Below, in pieces: positions 27,342 through 37,103 of a stretch of 64,000 nucleotides of DNA. A program made the position numbers and the translations under genes. Numbering within the stretch: the first letter of the stretch is position 1; each line of letters begins with the position of its first letter. The notes under the pieces were generated by a model. It was not told the origin of the DNA. It worked only from the letters and a program-made list of their open reading frames with translations, and did no database searches. The DNA comes from Phyllobacterium brassicacearum. GTDB taxonomy: Bacteria; Pseudomonadota; Alphaproteobacteria; Rhizobiales; Rhizobiaceae. The stretch spans positions 1 through 64,000 of the forward strand of contig NZ_PGGO01000009.1 in assembly GCF_003010955.1 (NCBI RefSeq), in the 5' to 3' direction.

Positions 27342-28427
27342 ATGTCTGACACGTCGCACCAGAACGATCCTGCCGCGCCCCCCAAGGGGATAGCGGGGCA
27401 GGAGAGTGATGCCGAAGGGCAAAGTATCACCAGAGCGCCCGGCCCCGAAAAGCGCTCGCTTCTTTCCGCAATTTTTCCATTCCTGCGTGCTCGTCCAGGG
27501 ACCTCCCTGCGAGAGGACCTCGACGCCGCCCTGGCGGAAGGTCGTCATGGGGACACGGCGTTTTCGCCGGAAGAACGCGCCATGCTGCACAACATCCTGC
27601 GTCTTCGCGAGCTACGGGTCGAGGACGTCATGATTCCGCGTGCCGATATTGAGGCAGTGGAATTCACCACTACCCTCGGCGACCTGCTTGAGATGTTCGA
27701 GAAATCGGGCCACTCACGAATGCCGGTTTTTGCCGAGACCCTTGATGATCCCCGTGGCATGGTGCACATCCGTGATGTGGTCAATCACATCACCAAGATA
27801 TCCCGCGTCAAAGCTTCCCGCAGATCTGCCCGCACCCCCAAGGCGCCCGTTGCAGCGAAATTTAACCTCGCAAATGTCGATCTTACCAAGACGATCGCAG
27901 AACTGAGCTTGATGCGGCCGGTGTTATTCGTGCCGCCATCAATGCTTGCCAATGATCTCATGGGACGCATGCAGGCGCAGCGGATCCAGATTGCGCTGGT
28001 AATCGATGAGTACGGCGGAACCGACGGCCTGGTCTCGCTGGAAGATATTGTCGAAATGGTTGTCGGTAACATCGAAGATGAACACGACGACGATGAAGTC
28101 ATGATCATCGAGGAGCCGGAAGGTGTGTTCATAGCCGACGCCCGCGCCGATCTTGATGAGGTTTCGGACAAGATTGGCGCTGGGTTCGTCGTTGGCGAGC
28201 ATGGTGAGGATGTCGATACGGTCGGCGGATTGATCTTCTCGATTCTTGGCCGCATCCCTGTGCGCGGCGAAATGGTGCAAGCGGTGCCGGGTTACGAGTT
28301 TCATGTGCTGGAAGCAGATCCGCGCCGTATCCGCAAGGTGCGGATCGTTCCATTGCGCCATGCTGAACGCCGCCCGCGCACGGCACGACAAGGCATGGCC
28401 GAGGAGCCGGCGGAAACGGACGAATGA
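27342..28427 (+). CDS. CorC/HlyC-type CBS-domain transporter-associated protein (YbeX)
   Basis: A 361-aa cytoplasmic protein with two CBS domains (IPRADIEAVEFTTTLGDLL onward, and LMRPVLFVPPSMLANDLM onward) and a C-terminal CorC_HlyC domain (RADLDEVSDKIGAGF). Family members are linked to magnesium/cobalt efflux or to ribosome-related functions; no membrane helix is present, so it is of the YbeX rather than YtfL type. ATG at 27342 has AGGA upstream; an in-frame TTG nine bases earlier touches the ybeY stop. Part of the phoH-ybeY-corC-lnt string. Confidence 0.92.
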   Translation: MSDTSHQNDPAAPPKGIAGQESDAEGQSITRAPGPEKRSLLSAIFPFLRARPGTSLREDLDAALAEGRHGDTAFSPEERAMLHNILRLRELRVEDVMIPRADIEAVEFTTTLGDLLEMFEKSGHSRMPVFAETLDDPRGMVHIRDVVNHITKISRVKASRRSARTPKAPVAAKFNLANVDLTKTIAELSLMRPVLFVPPSMLANDLMGRMQAQRIQIALVIDEYGGTDGLVSLEDIVEMVVGNIEDEHDDDEVMIIEEPEGVFIADARADLDEVSDKIGAGFVVGEHGEDVDTVGGLIFSILGRIPVRGEMVQAVPGYEFHVLEADPRRIRKVRIVPLRHAERRPRTARQGMAEEPAETDE

Positions 28428-28484
28428 TTGGCACAAGTCTCACCGTTTAAGACTGAGCAAAAATCAGAAAAGGTGGGGCATGGC

Positions 28485-30074
28485 ATGATCCAGCGTCTGG
28501 CCGGGAAGATTATTCTTTTGTCGGGTTGGCGCCGGGCCGGCCTGGCCTTCCTCATGGGGGCGCTGGCAAGTTTCGCGCTCCCTCCCTATGATTTTTTTGC
28601 CGTTTGCTTTGTCTCGTTCCCGGTACTCGTCTGGTTGATTGACGGCGCCGTAGACAATGCGGGCCTCGGACCAATTCGCCGATTACTGCCTGCAGCTGCA
28701 ATCGGCTGGTGGTTCGGTTTCGGTTACTTTGTCTTTGGCCTCTGGTGGATCGGTAACGCTCTGCTCGTTGATGCCGATAATTTCGCCTGGGCGATACCTT
28801 TTGCCATCCTAGGCCTCCCTGCGTTCCTCGCATTTTTCTATGCCCTGGCGACCATGCTTGCTCGCCTGCTCTGGAGCGACGGGCTTGGCCGTGTTCTGGC
28901 TCTCGCCTTTGGTTTCGGAATCGCCGAGTGGCTGCGTTCCTTTATCCTCACGGGCTTTCCATGGAACGCTATTGGCTACGCTGCCATGCCTGTGCCCGTT
29001 CTGATGCAGTCATCTGTCATAGCCGGATTGCTGGCCATGAACGCGTTGGCTGTGATTGTCTTTGCCATGCCCGCCTTGCTCGTGGATCGCCGCGATCTTA
29101 AGACAGGGTTGATCCTTGTTCTACTGCTGGCTTCTGCCCATGTCGGTTACGGTGTCTACCGGCTTAATACGGCCGTGGTCGAAGCAAAGGGGCCGCAGGT
29201 CCGCATCGTGCAGCCGTCGATCCCGCAAGACCTCAAGTGGGAGGCCAATGCGCGCCGGGGTATCTTCGACAAGTATCTCGCCATGACGAGCGAGGCTACG
29301 AAGGACGGCAAACCCAAGCCCCAGGTCATAATCTGGCCGGAAACCTCAGTTCCCTACATCCTGACGAAGGCGCCAGAAGCGCTGAAGAGCATTGCTGACG
29401 TCCTCGAGGACGGGCAGGTTTTGCTTGCAGGTGCCATTCGCGTGGAAGAGCCCGGCGGCAGTGGGGATCCGCTCTATTACAATTCAATATTTGCGATCGA
29501 TAGCAACGGTGAAATTACAGGTGCGGCGGACAAGGTCCATCTGGTTCCGTTCGGTGAGTATTTGCCGCTTGAAAGACTGTTGCGACGATTTGGTGTCAAT
29601 GAAGTCGTTGAGATGCCGGGCGGATTTACCGCCGCAACAACTAGGCGCTCCCTCCCGGTCATCGATGCGTTCAACGTACTGCCGCTAATTTGTTACGAGG
29701 CCATTTTCCCAGCCGAGATGAGTTATCAAGGTGCGCCTTCCGACGCCATCGTCAACGTAACCAATGATGCCTGGTATGGCGACACGCCCGGTCCTTACCA
29801 GCATTTCCGCCAGGCGCAGCTACGCGCGGTCGAGCAGGGACTGCCTTTGGTGCGCGCGGCCAATAATGGCCTTTCCGGTGTCATCGATCCTTACGGCCGA
29901 ATCATCGATGCACTTGCTCTCGACGCTGTTGGGGTAGTCGATGCGACGCTTCCCGGGAAGGTACAGCTACCTTTGGGCGAGGTCGCCCGTCACTATCAAT
30001 TCTGGGTTGTAATTGGCCTCATCGTGATTGCATCGTTGGCGTATTTTTTGCGCCGAAGAGCGAGGGTTGGTTGA
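28485..30074 (+). CDS. lnt: Apolipoprotein N-acyltransferase
   Basis: A 529-aa inner-membrane enzyme adding the third acyl chain to lipoproteins. About seven hydrophobic segments precede the nitrilase-like domain. The catalytic triad can be read as E in IIWPETSVPY, K in DKVHLVPFGEYLP and C in PLICYEAIFP. The ATG at 28485 has AGGTGGG upstream; a TTG right after the corC stop would add 19 poorly conserved residues. In Sinorhizobium this gene is actA, needed for acid tolerance, and is followed by the regulator phrR, as here. Confidence 0.95.
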   Translation: MIQRLAGKIILLSGWRRAGLAFLMGALASFALPPYDFFAVCFVSFPVLVWLIDGAVDNAGLGPIRRLLPAAAIGWWFGFGYFVFGLWWIGNALLVDADNFAWAIPFAILGLPAFLAFFYALATMLARLLWSDGLGRVLALAFGFGIAEWLRSFILTGFPWNAIGYAAMPVPVLMQSSVIAGLLAMNALAVIVFAMPALLVDRRDLKTGLILVLLLASAHVGYGVYRLNTAVVEAKGPQVRIVQPSIPQDLKWEANARRGIFDKYLAMTSEATKDGKPKPQVIIWPETSVPYILTKAPEALKSIADVLEDGQVLLAGAIRVEEPGGSGDPLYYNSIFAIDSNGEITGAADKVHLVPFGEYLPLERLLRRFGVNEVVEMPGGFTAATTRRSLPVIDAFNVLPLICYEAIFPAEMSYQGAPSDAIVNVTNDAWYGDTPGPYQHFRQAQLRAVEQGLPLVRAANNGLSGVIDPYGRIIDALALDAVGVVDATLPGKVQLPLGEVARHYQFWVVIGLIVIASLAYFLRRRARVG

Positions 30075-30174
30075 CATTTCAGGTGTTGACCTATCGAATA
30101 ATGCTATATTTGGCCCGTTGATATATTGGTGATAAAATTCATTTTCAGCCCCATTTCATACGAATGAGATTTTC

Positions 30175-30585
30175 ATGTCTGATAATAAAAAGAGACCTAA
30201 TCCAGTAGACGTGCACGTCGGAGCGCGGATACGATTGCGACGCAACATGATCGGTTTGAGCCAGGAGAAACTTGGTGAAAGCCTTGGAATTACTTTTCAG
30301 CAAATCCAGAAATACGAAAAAGGCATGAATCGTGTCGGTGCCAGCCGACTGCAGGCCATTGGCAATATCCTCAATGTGCCGGTTACCTTTTTCTTTGACG
30401 ATATGCCCGGCCAATCCGATAAGCCAAAAGGATTTGATGAAGAGAGCGAAACCACCTATGTCGTGGGCTTTCTCAACAGCTCCGAGGGTATTCAGCTCGC
30501 CCGCGCATTCGCAAAGATCACAGATGCGAAGATCAGGCGGAAAATTCTCGATCTCATTCGCACACTGGGGGACGAGGAAGAATAA
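30175..30585 (+). CDS. praR: XRE-family regulator, PraR/PhrR homologue
   Basis: A 136-aa protein with an N-terminal Cro/CI helix-turn-helix: VGARIRLRRNMIGLSQEKLGESLGIT, then FQQIQKYEKGMNRVGASRL. The C-terminal half (about residues 70-136, FFDDMPGQ... RRKILDLIRTLGDEEE) is typical of the rhizobial PraR/PhrR/SinR-like group that controls acid response, quorum-sensing-linked genes and biofilm. Placement between lnt (actA) and metK matches the known phrR locus of Sinorhizobium. The 100-base upstream gap is AT-rich with several TATAT-like boxes but no single clear promoter was chosen. Confidence 0.85.
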   Translation: MSDNKKRPNPVDVHVGARIRLRRNMIGLSQEKLGESLGITFQQIQKYEKGMNRVGASRLQAIGNILNVPVTFFFDDMPGQSDKPKGFDEESETTYVVGFLNSSEGIQLARAFAKITDAKIRRKILDLIRTLGDEEE

Positions 30586-30690
30586 TCGGCTGATGTGCCC
30601 GGCATTGCGATGGGCGCCCCCCCGATTTTGGAAAAAAATTCTCAAAGTCCCGATTGTTTGAAAATGAAAGCAATTGACTGATCCTCTCGT

Positions 30691-30764
30691 CCTTGGCAAA
30701 GACTACGCAGCTCCGCCTGGGCTTTGCCGGGCGGGAGTTCGTTTGCTTTCAAGAGGGGTTCCCC
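30691..30764 (+). promoter_or_regulatory. Structured metK leader with two mutually exclusive hairpins
   Basis: GGCAAAG (30695-30701) can pair with CTTTGCC (30722-30728), while CTCCGCC (30711-30717) inside that loop can pair with GGCGGGAG (30730-30737, one bulge). The two stems cannot both form easily because only one base joins the halves. A further GGGGTTCCCC palindrome (30755-30764) overlaps the Shine-Dalgarno region just before the GTG start. This has the form of a leader switch, but it does not match a SAM riboswitch consensus I know. Confidence 0.35.
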
Positions 30765-32030
30765 GTGACACGCAGTTCATATCTTTTTACCAGTGAGTCT
30801 GTATCGGAAGGTCATCCAGACAAGGTCTGTGACCGCATCTCCGATGAAATCGTTGACATGATCTACAAAGAGGCAAAGAAGACGGGCGTTGATCCGTGGA
30901 CTGTGCGTATCGCATGTGAAACTCTGGCAACCACCAACCGTGTCGTCATCGCGGGTGAAGTGCGCGTGCCTGACACACTGTTGAAGAAAGACAAGAACGG
31001 TGTGGTTGTGAAGGATGCCAAGGGCCATCCGATCATCAATCCCTCGCGCTTCCGTGCGGCCGCGCGCCGTGCCATCCGCGATATCGGATACGAGCAGGAC
31101 GGCTTCAACTGGAAGACAGCAAAGATTGACGTGCTGTTGCATCCGCAGTCTGCTGACATTGCACAGGGCGTCGACAACGCTGCCGACCGTCAGGGTGAAG
31201 AAGGTGCCGGCGACCAGGGCATCATGTTCGGATACGCGTGCCGCGAGACGCCGGATCTCATGCCGGCTCCGATCTACTACTCCCATAAAATTCTGGAACT
31301 TCTGGCAGGTGCCCGCCACAAGGGCGAGGGCGATGCCGGCAAGCTCGGGCCGGACGCCAAGAGCCAGGTTACAGTGCGCTACGTGGACGGTGTTGCAGCC
31401 GAAGCCACGCAGATCGTGCTTTCGACGCAGCATATGGATGCGAGCTGGGATTCGAAGAAAGTTCGCAACGTTGTCGAGCCGTACATCCGAGAAGCGCTCG
31501 GTAATCTGAAGATTGCCGATGACTGCGTTTGGTACATCAATCCGACCGGCAAGTTCGTGATCGGCGGCCCCGACGGCGACGCCGGTCTTACCGGCCGCAA
31601 GATCATCGTGGATACATATGGCGGTGCTGCTCCCCATGGCGGCGGTGCATTCTCCGGCAAGGACACGACCAAGGTCGATCGTTCCGCCGCCTACGCCGCA
31701 CGCTACCTGGCGAAGAATGTGGTTGCAGCCGGTTTTGCCGACCGCTGCACAATCCAGCTTTCTTATGCGATTGGCGTCGCCCAGCCGCTGTCGGTTTACG
31801 TTGATCTGCACGGAACCGGAAGCGTGAAAGAGGACGCGGTTGAAGCTGCCCTCCGTAAAGTCATGGACCTTTCGCCTTCAGGCATCCGCAAGCATCTGGA
31901 CCTCAACAAGCCGATCTACGCCAAGACGTCCGCCTATGGCCATTTTGGCCGCAAGCCCGGCCGTGACGGCTCCTTCTCCTGGGAGAAGACCGATCTGGCA
32001 AAGCAGTTGAAGACCGCTCTGGCCGCGTAA
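30765..32030 (+). CDS. metK: S-adenosylmethionine synthase
   Basis: A 421-aa enzyme making SAM from methionine and ATP. Family motifs: [18 protein letters not shown] at the N-terminus, [12 protein letters not shown] (the hexapeptide loop) and [23 protein letters not shown]. The GTG at 30765 (then [11 protein letters not shown]) gives the length usual for rhizobial MetK and has GAGGGG upstream; a TTG at 30693 would add 24 residues that overlap the structured leader and are not conserved. The alphaproteobacterial form has a longer central loop than E. coli MetK, seen here. trmB follows after 15 bases. Confidence 0.96.
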   Translation: MTRSSYLFTSESVSEGHPDKVCDRISDEIVDMIYKEAKKTGVDPWTVRIACETLATTNRVVIAGEVRVPDTLLKKDKNGVVVKDAKGHPIINPSRFRAAARRAIRDIGYEQDGFNWKTAKIDVLLHPQSADIAQGVDNAADRQGEEGAGDQGIMFGYACRETPDLMPAPIYYSHKILELLAGARHKGEGDAGKLGPDAKSQVTVRYVDGVAAEATQIVLSTQHMDASWDSKKVRNVVEPYIREALGNLKIADDCVWYINPTGKFVIGGPDGDAGLTGRKIIVDTYGGAAPHGGGAFSGKDTTKVDRSAAYAARYLAKNVVAAGFADRCTIQLSYAIGVAQPLSVYVDLHGTGSVKEDAVEAALRKVMDLSPSGIRKHLDLNKPIYAKTSAYGHFGRKPGRDGSFSWEKTDLAKQLKTALAA

Positions 32031-32045
32031 GCGGCCCGGGCGTTT

Positions 32046-32750
32046 ATGCCGATGAATGAGCCAAGGCGCGAGCGTTCGACGGAAGCATTCTTCGGCAGAC
32101 GGAGTGGAAAGACGCTGCGTCCCATGCAGCGTTCTATTCGTGACGAACTATTGCCGCTGCTAAAGCTTGATCTGACCAAACCCGCACCTTCCGACCTCCG
32201 CACTCTGTTTTCTGCGGAGGTCGAGGCGGTGCGGATGGAGATCGGCTTTGGCGGCGGCGAACATTTGCTGCATGAAGCGGCGCGTTGCCCGACGTCAGGC
32301 TTTATCGGCATCGAACCTTTCATCAACAGCATGGCGAAACTGGTTGTCGATCTGCACGACAATCCCCTGCAGAACATCCGCCTCTACGACGATGACGCGA
32401 CGCAGGTCCTTGACTGGTTGCCGAAGGCATCGCTGAACGGCATCGACCTGTTTTATCCGGATCCCTGGCCGAAAAAGAAGCATTGGAAGCGCCGATTTGT
32501 CAGCCAGAAAAATCTCGACCGCTTTGCCCGGGTTCTGAAGCCCGGGAGCATCTTCCGGTTTGCCTCGGATATCGACACCTATGTGAACTGGACGCTGCAG
32601 CACTGCCGCATTCACGATGAATTCGATTGGCAAGTGGCGACTGCCGCCGACTGGCATACGCCCTATGAAGCATGGCCCGGAACGCGTTACGAACAGAAGG
32701 CGCATCGCGAAGGCCGGACAGGCGCCTATCTGACGTTTCTGCGCCGTTAG
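32046..32750 (+). CDS. trmB: tRNA (guanine-N7-)-methyltransferase TrmB
   Basis: A 234-aa SAM-dependent methyltransferase making m7G46 in tRNA variable loops. The SAM motif is [13 protein letters not shown], and the signature [19 protein letters not shown] is unmistakable. The C-terminus ends with the typical [22 protein letters not shown] second ATG six bases later is an equally possible start. It lies 15 bases after metK and probably shares its transcript. Confidence 0.95.
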   Translation: MPMNEPRRERSTEAFFGRRSGKTLRPMQRSIRDELLPLLKLDLTKPAPSDLRTLFSAEVEAVRMEIGFGGGEHLLHEAARCPTSGFIGIEPFINSMAKLVVDLHDNPLQNIRLYDDDATQVLDWLPKASLNGIDLFYPDPWPKKKHWKRRFVSQKNLDRFARVLKPGSIFRFASDIDTYVNWTLQHCRIHDEFDWQVATAADWHTPYEAWPGTRYEQKAHREGRTGAYLTFLRR

Positions 32751-32769
32751 CGCTTCGCACTCATTTCAC

Positions 32770-32787
32770 GTGACAGCTTCCTGACAG
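32770..32787 (-). promoter_or_regulatory. Pho-box-like repeat upstream of tctC
   Basis: The minus strand reads CTGTCAG-GAAG-CTGTCAC, two 7-base repeats 11 bases apart, matching the PhoB box pattern (CTGTCAT-N4-CTGTCAY) at 13 of 14 informative positions. A second, looser pair CTGTCAA and CTGTCGT lies at 32829-32847 on the plus strand with 12-base spacing. Orientation of the better box is opposite to tctC. Confidence 0.35.
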
Positions 32788-32964
32788 TTTTCTAGTATCA
32801 TTTTAATGGTGAGGAGACCGCTGGGAGGCTGTCAATTATTCTGTCGTCACGCAATGGATTTGTCTTGTTACGAATTCATACTTCCGTTCGTCGGCATCTT
32901 CCCGCTTCTTCCGTGACCTAACAAAAACCAATGGCTGACGGCCATAATGGGAGGATTTCCAGAA

Positions 32965-33915
32965 ATGCGTAAGATGTTGCTAGCTTTTGTTGCCGCCGGG
33001 GCAATGGTTCTCTCCAGCCAGGCTTTTGCCGCGGACTACAAGATCATGGCTCCTGCGGCGCCTGGCGGTGGCTGGGATCAGACAGCCCGCACGCTCCAGA
33101 CCGCCCTTCAGGACGAAAAGATCTCGGGCAGTGTCCAGGTTGTCAACGTACCTGGCGCTGGTGGGACGATTGGCCTCGCGCAGTTTGCCAACTCTGCCAA
33201 AGGTGATCCATCACAGCTCATCGTCGGCGGTTATGTCATGGTCGGCGCTATTCTGACCAACGCGTCTCCTGTCACGCTGGATCAGGTCACGCCAATTGCG
33301 CGCTTGACCGGCGAATACGAAGCACTGGTCGTTCCTGCTGCATCGCCAATCAAGACGATGGCCGATCTCGTTGAGAAGTTGAAGGCTGATCCCGGCGCTG
33401 TGTCGTGGGGTGGTGGCTCGGCAGGCGGTACGGACCACATTACAGCTGGTCTGATCGCAAAAGCAGCCGGTGTCGATCCAACGAAGGTCAACTACATTGC
33501 CTTCTCCGGTGGTGGTGAAGCGCTGGCCGCCATCCTTGGTGGTCAGGTCACGGTCGGCATTTCCGGGTACGGCGAATTCGAATCACAGATCAAGGCCGGT
33601 GCGCTGCGCATCATCGGTATTTCCAGCGATGCCAAGGTACCAGGCATTGATGCACCGACCTTCAAGGAAGGCGGCGTTGATGTTTCGATCCAGAACTGGC
33701 GCATGCTCGCCGCTGCTCCCGGCATCACGCCGGAACAGGAAGCTGCAATCGGTGCCGACGTTGAGAAGCTGGTGAAGTCAAAGAGCTGGCAGGACCAGCT
33801 GAAGGCCAAGGGCTGGGCCGACACCTATCTCGCTGGCGACGCTTTCAAGGCACAGCTGGCAAAGGACACTGAAGCAACTTCTGCAATCCTGAAAGATATT
33901 GGCCTCGTAAAATGA
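32965..33915 (+). CDS. tctC: Tripartite tricarboxylate transporter, periplasmic binding protein (Bug family)
   Basis: A 316-aa solute-binding protein of the TctC/Bug family. Signal peptide MLLAFVAAGAMVLSSQAFAA, then YKIMAPAAPGGGWDQTARTL, the ligand-loop signature (PGGGWD). NVPGAGGTIGLAQ is the second conserved loop. Likely ligands are citrate, tricarballylate or other carboxylates; not predictable more closely. The ATG at 32965 follows GGGAGGA by eight bases; an upstream ATG at 32947 lies before the ribosome site. First gene of tctCBA. Confidence 0.93.
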   Translation: MRKMLLAFVAAGAMVLSSQAFAADYKIMAPAAPGGGWDQTARTLQTALQDEKISGSVQVVNVPGAGGTIGLAQFANSAKGDPSQLIVGGYVMVGAILTNASPVTLDQVTPIARLTGEYEALVVPAASPIKTMADLVEKLKADPGAVSWGGGSAGGTDHITAGLIAKAAGVDPTKVNYIAFSGGGEALAAILGGQVTVGISGYGEFESQIKAGALRIIGISSDAKVPGIDAPTFKEGGVDVSIQNWRMLAAAPGITPEQEAAIGADVEKLVKSKSWQDQLKAKGWADTYLAGDAFKAQLAKDTEATSAILKDIGLVK

Positions 33916-34394
33916 CGCAAGAGTCACCGAGTCCCGAAGCGCGCCGCCCTGATCGGGCGGCGCTGGTCATCGCCGCAGTTATTGCGATCCTGGCCGCTGT
34001 GATCGTTTACAGTACGGCAACGGCCCAGGGCGGAAGCGCGACCAGAATCGGTCCATCGGCATTTCCCTATGCCATTGCTGGGTGTCTGTTCGTTCTATCG
34101 ATCTGGACTGCTTTCGAAGCGGTGCGTGGAGACTTCCCCGAGCGCGAGACGCAGGAAATTCAGCCTGTCATCTGGATCATAGGCGGCCTGGCTGCGCAGA
34201 TGCTGCTTCTGCACATTACTGGCTTTGCAATAGCGACAGGATTGCTGTTCGCTGCAACCGCGCGGGCATTCGGCAAGGGGCCGCTGTGGATGACAATCCC
34301 GATCGGCATCGTTCTTTCATTCATCGTCTGGGTCATTTTCGCCAAGGGGTTGCAGTTGACGCTCCCGGCAGGCCCCCTTGAACGCCTCATTTAA
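33912..34394 (+). CDS. tctB: Tripartite tricarboxylate transporter, small membrane subunit TctB
   Basis: A 160-aa membrane protein with four hydrophobic segments ([69 protein letters not shown]) typical of TctB, ending with [11 protein letters not shown](R). The start overlaps the tctC stop by four bases (ATGA), so translation is coupled. Confidence 0.92.
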   Translation: MTQESPSPEARRPDRAALVIAAVIAILAAVIVYSTATAQGGSATRIGPSAFPYAIAGCLFVLSIWTAFEAVRGDFPERETQEIQPVIWIIGGLAAQMLLLHITGFAIATGLLFAATARAFGKGPLWMTIPIGIVLSFIVWVIFAKGLQLTLPAGPLERLI

Positions 34395-34408
34395 CGACAG
34401 GTCGGGCA

Positions 34409-35926
<1,518 letters not shown>

Positions 35927-35943
35927 ACGTTGTCAGTCAATCG

Positions 35944-35971
35944 TCCACCGGAAGGAATTAGTTCCGGTGGA
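35944..35971. terminator. Hairpin between tctA and the convergent small gene
   Basis: TCCACCGGAA (35944-35953) pairs perfectly with TTCCGGTGGA (35962-35971) over an 8-base loop. It covers the end of the convergent small gene. T-runs are absent, so termination strength is uncertain. Confidence 0.5.
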
Positions 35972-36122
35972 TAGAGTTGAACTGAGCCGGGTCGATGCCG
36001 AGAGCGCGGAGATCCGAAGCTACCGGCTGATGGCCGATGCGCGTTGCCGATGCTACGGCAACGGCGCTGCCGAACACGTTGAAAAACCGGCCAATCTTGG
36101 AGGAAATGTGTCTCTTTGTCAT
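35958..36122 (-). CDS. Small conserved protein of unknown function (54 aa)
   Basis: A short protein MTKRHISSKIGRFFNVFGSA... continuing VAVASATRIGHQPVASDLRALGIDPAQF. The pattern IxRFFxVFGSAxAVxxAxxxGxxPxxxDLxxLGID occurs in many small rhizobial proteins of unknown role (recognised from memory, not searched). AAAGGATAG lies just upstream of the ATG at 36122; an in-frame ATG at 36140 precedes the ribosome site. It is charged and amphipathic with no clear membrane helix. It converges on tctA. Confidence 0.7.
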   Translation of the reverse strand: MTKRHISSKIGRFFNVFGSAVAVASATRIGHQPVASDLRALGIDPAQFNSIHRN

Positions 36123-36271
36123 TTTTCTATCCTTTCGCACTGATGTTGCGATGCAGCATAGATAGGAGACGTGACCCAGTAAGTTTAGCTCTGATAGTGC
36201 AGGGCAGCCATGCGAAAATGCATGCCGGAATGTTCAATTCGGAAGAGCAGGGCAGAAATTCTTCTCTTAGC

Positions 36272-36300
36272 TTGAAAACAGCCTGCCGTTTCGGTATATA
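36272..36300 (+). promoter_or_regulatory. Sigma-70 promoter of the rimP-nusA-infB operon
   Basis: TTGAAA (36272-36277), 17-base spacer, TATATA (36295-36300). Transcription would start near 36307, about 86 bases before the rimP start. The rest of the region 36123-36271 holds no gene I can support. Confidence 0.65.
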
Positions 36301-36328
36301 GAAGTCATATTCTTGGTCGATAGAACAG

Positions 36329-36359
36329 GAGTGGGTCCAGACCGGTCCCGCTCTTTTTT
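36329..36359 (+). terminator. Intrinsic terminator (attenuator) in the rimP leader
   Basis: GAGTGGGTCC (36329-36338) pairs with GGTCCCGCTC (36344-36353; one G-T pair and one mismatch) and is followed directly by six T (36354-36359). It lies between the promoter and rimP, so it would stop most transcripts after about 50 bases unless read through. Confidence 0.65.
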
Positions 36360-36392
36360 GTTTCTTAAGGCCGAAACAGGGAAAAAATTTGC

Positions 36393-37052
36393 GTGACAGA
36401 CGGCGCTGAAACAGAGCACGGAACTACCTCCGCCACGGAGCTCGAAGAACGGATCATCACTGAAACAGGTGTCGATGCCCGCGTGGCCGGCATTATTGAG
36501 CCCGTATTGGAATCGATTGGTTTCCGACTGGTCCGGGTTCGTCTTTCTGGCCTAAACGGACTGACTTTGCAGATCATGACCGAGCGCAACGATGGCACAA
36601 TGACTGTCGAGGATTGTGAGCTGGTGAGCCGGACGCTGTCGCCGGTGCTTGATGTCGAGGATCCGATCGACCGTCACTACCATCTGGAAGTCTCGTCGCC
36701 CGGTATCGATCGTCCGCTGGTTCGCAAATCGGATTTCGCTACCTGGCAAGGCCACATCGTCAAGATCGATACGTCTGCCGTCCTAGAAGGGCGAAAGAAG
36801 TTTCGCGGCCGCATCGCCAGTGTTTCTGCCGACGCCGTTACGGTCGAAAGCGACCAGGCAAGCTATGGCGACAAACCCGTCGTAGAAGTTCCCTTCGAGA
36901 TGATCTCGGACGCGCGTCTTATTTTGACGGATGATCTCATCCGCGATGCGTTGCGCCGCGACAAGGATTTGCGCGAAGGCCGGATACCCGAAGACGGTGC
37001 GGGCTCGGCAGACGAGGCAGGCGCCTCTCAGGAAAAAACAGATCAGGATTGA
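36393..37052 (+). CDS. rimP: Ribosome maturation factor RimP
   Basis: A 219-aa 30S-subunit maturation factor. The N-terminal domain reads [26 protein letters not shown], with [35 protein letters not shown] as the hallmark segment; an Sm-like C-terminal domain follows ([20 protein letters not shown]). The tail of about 45 residues is acidic and rich in Asp/Glu/Ala. Start is GTG at 36393 with AGGGA upstream. First gene of the rimP-nusA-ylxR-infB operon. Confidence 0.95.
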   Translation: MTDGAETEHGTTSATELEERIITETGVDARVAGIIEPVLESIGFRLVRVRLSGLNGLTLQIMTERNDGTMTVEDCELVSRTLSPVLDVEDPIDRHYHLEVSSPGIDRPLVRKSDFATWQGHIVKIDTSAVLEGRKKFRGRIASVSADAVTVESDQASYGDKPVVEVPFEMISDARLILTDDLIRDALRRDKDLREGRIPEDGAGSADEAGASQEKTDQD

Positions 37053-37103
37053 TATTTCATACGCCCGCAGGAGAAGCGGGGCGGTGAACCCAAGGAGAAG
37101 AAC

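Noticed and set aside
30691-30737. H-type pseudoknot resembling SAM-II or SAM/SAH riboswitch at metK
   Set aside because: Only one base connects the second halves of the stems, too short to cross a 7-bp helix, and the known conserved bases are absent; kept only as competing hairpins.
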